Positions 60,192 through 64,000 of a DNA stretch of 64,000 bases are shown here, one piece after another (position 1 is the first letter of the stretch; each line of letters begins with the position of its first letter). The translations under genes were made by a program, and so were the position numbers. Location of the stretch: contig JBAZTO010000006.1 in the NCBI GenBank assembly GCA_041661865.1, positions 41,708 to 105,707 of the forward strand. The letters run 5' to 3'. Source of the stretch: JBAZTO01 sp041661865. Its GTDB lineage: Bacteria; Planctomycetota; Phycisphaerae; SM23-33. The notes beneath the pieces are model-generated. The model searched no databases, had not been told where the DNA came from, and worked only from the letters and a program-made list of their open reading frames with translations.

Positions 60192-60291
60192 TTTCCATTA
60201 TCTCCGTCTAGCCGCGGACACTCGCCAGCAGAGGGCAATCCATGCCCGTGTCCCTTCTGCTTCACAAGTCGGCATTTGCTCTTCCGGCCGA

Positions 60292-61527
60292 TCACTCATA
60301 TCGCAGCGCCTCGACGGGGTCCATCGCGGCCGCCCGGCGGGAAGGATACCAGCCGAAGAACACGCCCACTATCGCCGAAAAAGCCACCGACAACAAGATG
60401 CTGGAGGGATCGACGCTGGCCGGGAACGGGCACAGCGTTGGGTGCTCGCGTGACAGCCAATCGATCAGCCTGGCCGTCGCAACGCCCAGAGTCGTGCCAA
60501 TGAGCCCCCCCAGGCCGCTGATAATCATCGACTCGATGAGGAACTGCGTCCTGATGTTGGACCGCTTGGCGCCGATGGCCATTCGCACGCCGATCTCCCG
60601 CGTGCGCTCCGTCACCGTCACCAGCATGATGTTCATGATGCCGATGCCTCCCACCAGCAGCGAGATGCTGGCGATGCCGCCCAGCAGGAAGGTGAACGTC
60701 CTGGCCGTATCGGTGAGTTCGCGGATGCGGTCGGCCTGGTTGCGGACCTCGAAGTCCGCCGTGCCCGTCTCGGGAATGCGGTGCCGCTTCTTGAGCAGGG
60801 CCCTCACTTCTCCCTCCAGCACGCTCAGATCCTTGCCGTCCTGGGCCTGGATGTCGATCTCCCGCAGGTAGTCCAGGCCGAACATCTGCTTCATGGCGAT
60901 GCTCAGCGGGATAATCGCCTGGTCGTCGGGATTGAACCAGCCCTGGTCGCCCTTGGCCTTGAGCACCCCGATGACCGTGAAGTTGATGCCCTTGATCTTG
61001 ATCGTCTCGTTGAGGGGATCGTTGAAGCCGAAGAGGTTCTGCGCGGTGACCGGCCCGATCACGGCGACACGACGCGCGCTGTCGGCCTCCGGGTCGGTAA
61101 AGCAGCGGCCGGTCTCCACTTCAAAGGCCCGGATGGGCAGGTAGGTCAGCGACGACCCGGTGACGCTAGTTCGGGTGTTGCGGCTGAGGTACTTGATCTG
61201 GGCCTGACCGCTGACCACGGGGGCGACGGCCTTGATGCCCAATTTTTCGCACTGGGCGGCGATGGCCTCGGCGTCGGCGACCGTCAGCGTCTGCTGCGTG
61301 CCGCTCATGACGCCGCGAGACTGGTTCTGCGCCGGACGGATGATCAGCAGGTTGGAACCCATGGCCATGATTCTCGAAAGAATCTGCTTCTTGGCCCCGG
61401 CGCCGATGGCCAGCATGGCGATGACCGCCGCCACGCCGATGACGATGCCCAGCATCGCCAGCAACGAGCGGAGCTTGTTGGCCATGAGGCTGCGGATGCC
61501 CACCTTGACGATGACCCAGAACAGCAT
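60292..61527 (-). CDS. MacB-type ABC transporter permease
   Basis: A 411-residue permease of the FtsX/MacB class: an N-terminal helix (LLAMLGIVIGVAAVIAMLAIG), a large periplasmic domain of about 220 residues with GSNLLIIRP and LFGFNDPLNETIKI, and three C-terminal helices (FLLGGIASISLLVGGIGIMNIML and after). Such permeases do not transport through the membrane but drive substrate from periplasm through a TolC duct. The ATPase is a separate gene ending 2 bases before it, unlike fused E. coli MacB. ATG at 61527. Confidence 0.92.
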   Translation of the reverse strand: MLFWVIVKVGIRSLMANKLRSLLAMLGIVIGVAAVIAMLAIGAGAKKQILSRIMAMGSNLLIIRPAQNQSRGVMSGTQQTLTVADAEAIAAQCEKLGIKAVAPVVSGQAQIKYLSRNTRTSVTGSSLTYLPIRAFEVETGRCFTDPEADSARRVAVIGPVTAQNLFGFNDPLNETIKIKGINFTVIGVLKAKGDQGWFNPDDQAIIPLSIAMKQMFGLDYLREIDIQAQDGKDLSVLEGEVRALLKKRHRIPETGTADFEVRNQADRIRELTDTARTFTFLLGGIASISLLVGGIGIMNIMLVTVTERTREIGVRMAIGAKRSNIRTQFLIESMIISGLGGLIGTTLGVATARLIDWLSREHPTLCPFPASVDPSSILLSVAFSAIVGVFFGWYPSRRAAAMDPVEALRYE

Positions 61528-61529
61528 GG

Positions 61530-62218
<689 letters not shown>

Positions 62219-62222
<4 letters not shown>

Positions 62223-63553
62223 TGCCGGCGCCCTCCGCCCGGCGCGCCCGGTCCGCCGATCATCACCCGCTGGCCGCCGCCGCTCCACTTGCTGTTGGCA
62301 TCGCTCTTGCGAAAGGTCACGGTGTCGCCCTCGGCCAGGCCGGAGACCACTTCGGTCTTCAGGCCGTCATTGATGCCCAGTTCCACGGCCCGCTCCTCGC
62401 TGGCCTCGCCCTTGGCAAGCATTGCGATGAACTTGTGGCCCTTTCGCGTCACCGCGTCGACCGGCACGGTCAGTACGCCCTCCCGCTGGGCCGCCACAAT
62501 CTCCACGTTGGCGGTCATCTCGGGCTTGAGCATCGCCTTCTGCTGGCCGGTCACCTCGATCTTGACCTCGAAAGTCACCACGTTGGAAGCGCTGACCCCC
62601 TTGACGGCGATCTGCACGACCTTGCCGCTAAAGGCCTTGCCCGGGAATGCGTCGGCGGTGATGACCGCTTCCTGGCCTTCCTTGACCTTGCCGATTTCGC
62701 TCTCGTCCACCGAGGCCACCACGAAGACGCGCGACAGGTCGGAGATCGTCAGAATCGTCGTGCCGCCCCCGACGGTACTGGTGCCCGAAGAGATGATCTG
62801 CCCGATCTGCACCGGCCGGCTGGAAACCACGCCGTCCATCGGCGAGACCACTTTCGTGTCGTTGAGGCGGTCCTGGGCGATGCTCTGGTCGATCTTGTCC
62901 GACTCGACCTGGGTCTCGGCCAGCTTCACGTCCTGGCGCTTGACCTCCAGCGCCGCTTCCTGGGCCTTGAGTTCCTCGATCGCCACGGCAGCGTTCCTCA
63001 TGTTGACCTCGGCCTCGATGGCGGACGTCGCGGTCGTGTCGTACTCTTCCTGGCTGGTAAGCTTTTTCTCCAGCAGTTGCTTCATGCGCTCGCTCCTGGC
63101 GCGGGCGTCCTTGGCGCGGGCCTGGGCCGATTCGTAGGCGGCCTTGACCCTTTGCTCGGAGGTGGCCAGGTTCTGCTTGGCGATTTCCAGGTTCTGCTTG
63201 GCGCTGTCGAGCCTGGCCTGGGAGGCCGTGACCTTCACCCCCGCCTGACGCAACACCCGCAGCATGTCGTTGGGGTCCAGTTCGGCCAGCAAGTCGCCGG
63301 TCTTGACCGTGTCGCTGACATCGAAGGGCAGCTTGGCGATCTGGCCGCTGGCCTTGCACTTGATCTCCACGTCCAGGTTGGACACGACTCTGCCGGTGGA
63401 GGCGACGGCCTGGCGGATGTCGCCCCGTTCGACGGCGGCGGTGGCGGTCTGAGTGCCGACTTCCTTCTCGGGCGCCTTTCCCTTCAGCAGGAATCCGCCG
63501 AGAGTGCCGAGAATCAGCAGGCCCGCCACAGCGATGGCTATTTTCTTTTTCAT
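62219..63553 (-). CDS. MacA/HlyD-type periplasmic adaptor protein
   Basis: A 444-residue membrane-fusion protein. A signal-anchor helix (IAIAVAGLLILGTLGGFLL) is followed by a lipoyl half (ASTGRVVSNLDVEIKCK), a long alpha-hairpin coiled coil (about 100-230) and the second lipoyl half (VVSPMDGVVSSRPVQIGQII). Beta-barrel and membrane-proximal domains follow, ending in a Gly-rich tail (GGPGAPGGGRRH). It links the MacB permease to the TolC-like duct. Three tandem genes plus the duct gene form a complete tripartite efflux system. ATG at 63553; GTG 63568 is less likely. Confidence 0.92.
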
Positions 63554-63964
63554 CATCCTCTTCCTCACTCACCTGCCGCAATTCAACAACTGACGCAATA
63601 TTAGGTTAACGCGGTAACAGTCCGGAAATTGCCGAACCGCCACGACGACTCTGGGCGTGCTCAAACTTCTGGCGATGCCGTTTCCTAGCTCGAAGAGCGT
63701 CTGATAATAGCCCCGTCCGAAGCGCAGCGAAGGGCGGGGTAGGCAGGTGCCCCGGCATTGAGAGCCCTTTATGGGCGATTGAGGCCGTGGGCGCAGGCAG
63801 GTTATCAATCGCCCGCAAGGGGCTCCATTACGGAACAGGCCGCTTTCCCCGGGCTGCGCTTCGCTCCGCCCGAGGCTATCACGACAGCGCTAGTTTAGCT
63901 CAAGAGAACCGCGAGAGTTGTCCGATAGGCTTTCTGGAGCAAGGATGCTCCGGGAGAATCACGG
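63554..63964. other. Intergenic region with inverted repeat, no gene recognised
   Basis: About 410 bases. GGGCGATTGA near 63774 is inverted as TCAATCGCCC near 63806, and GAAGCGCAGCGAAGGGC (about 63719) echoes GGGCTGCGCTTCGCTCCGCC near 63850 in the reverse sense. These may be parts of a mobile or repeat element; no coding frame is convincing. Confidence 0.35.
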
Positions 63965-64000
63965 ATGACCGGCGAGCAGATTGCCTCATTGCAGGCGGAA
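63965..64000 (+). CDS. Start of an unknown gene running off the right edge
   Basis: An ATG at 63965 with GGGAG 9 bases upstream opens a frame of 12 visible codons (MTGEQIASLQAE). Such a helical opening resembles that of IS66-type transposases, but 12 residues are too few to name it. Confidence 0.4.
   Translation, partial: MTGEQIASLQAE

Noticed and set aside
63554..64000. Possible IS66-type insertion sequence at the right edge
   Set aside because: Only 12 codons of the putative transposase and no definite terminal repeats are visible.

Overview
The window is about 64 kb of GC-rich, gene-dense bacterial DNA. It holds roughly 49 protein genes, one tmRNA, two strong riboswitch candidates and a trp-type attenuator. 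Signal peptides, lipoboxes, an OprB-type porin, a TolC-family protein and a type IV pilus/type II secretion assembly set indicate a diderm bacterium. A FocA-type formate channel coupled to a pterin methyltransferase, a Re-citrate-synthase-like enzyme and HemW fit an anaerobic or facultative life. My best guess is the Planctomycetota (Phycisphaerae-like), but this rests on overall gene style and is inference; no rRNA is present.

Layout. 1-2249: an AddB-like nuclease/helicase running off the left edge. 2406-3669: trpS behind a Trp-rich leader peptide and a terminator hairpin. 3963-10339: a NYN-LOTUS protein, an OprB porin, and a minus-strand pair of a CHASE4 sensor kinase and a REC-GGDEF-EAL protein. 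10633-16734: aspartokinase, a thermonuclease, mreCD, a discoidin-like lipoprotein, a zinc-ribbon membrane protein and cinA. 16783-22826: a manganese (yybP-ykoY) riboswitch ahead of a CaCA antiporter, a CDF transporter, a Tat-exported nitrilase-fold enzyme and an OmpR-type two-component system. 22897-32273: an Fe-dependent alcohol dehydrogenase, a GH35 beta-galactosidase, an HU/IHF protein, a Re-citrate-synthase-like enzyme, a methyltransferase, an FHA protein and hemW.

32382-43624 is the most coherent block: a promoter, a c-di-GMP-I (GEMM) riboswitch, then pilM-pilN-pilO-pilP-like-pilB/gspE-pilT-pilC, a pseudopilin, two tandem large beta-rich GspK/PilX-like proteins and a second pseudopilin, all on the plus strand with tight spacing. 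The REC-GGDEF-EAL protein at 6516-8441 is a possible source or sink of the c-di-GMP that the riboswitch would read.

43771-64000: a TlpA-like thioredoxin, a coupled formate channel and methyl-pterin methyltransferase, a beheaded SF2 helicase-DUF559 relic next to the 3' end of ssrA, and a HAD phosphatase. Next come a LuxR-type regulator and its divergent PAS-kinase, which is interrupted by an in-frame TGA, then a PQQ-type lipoprotein, purH, an orphan sugar-type ABC ATPase, and a MacA-MacB-TolC efflux operon. This right half is littered with non-coding repeats: a ~200-bp family in three main copies, a ~115-bp cloverleaf-like family in two copies, and a 155-bp palindromic element with perfect 17-bp ends. 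No CRISPR array, tRNA, rRNA or complete insertion sequence was seen.
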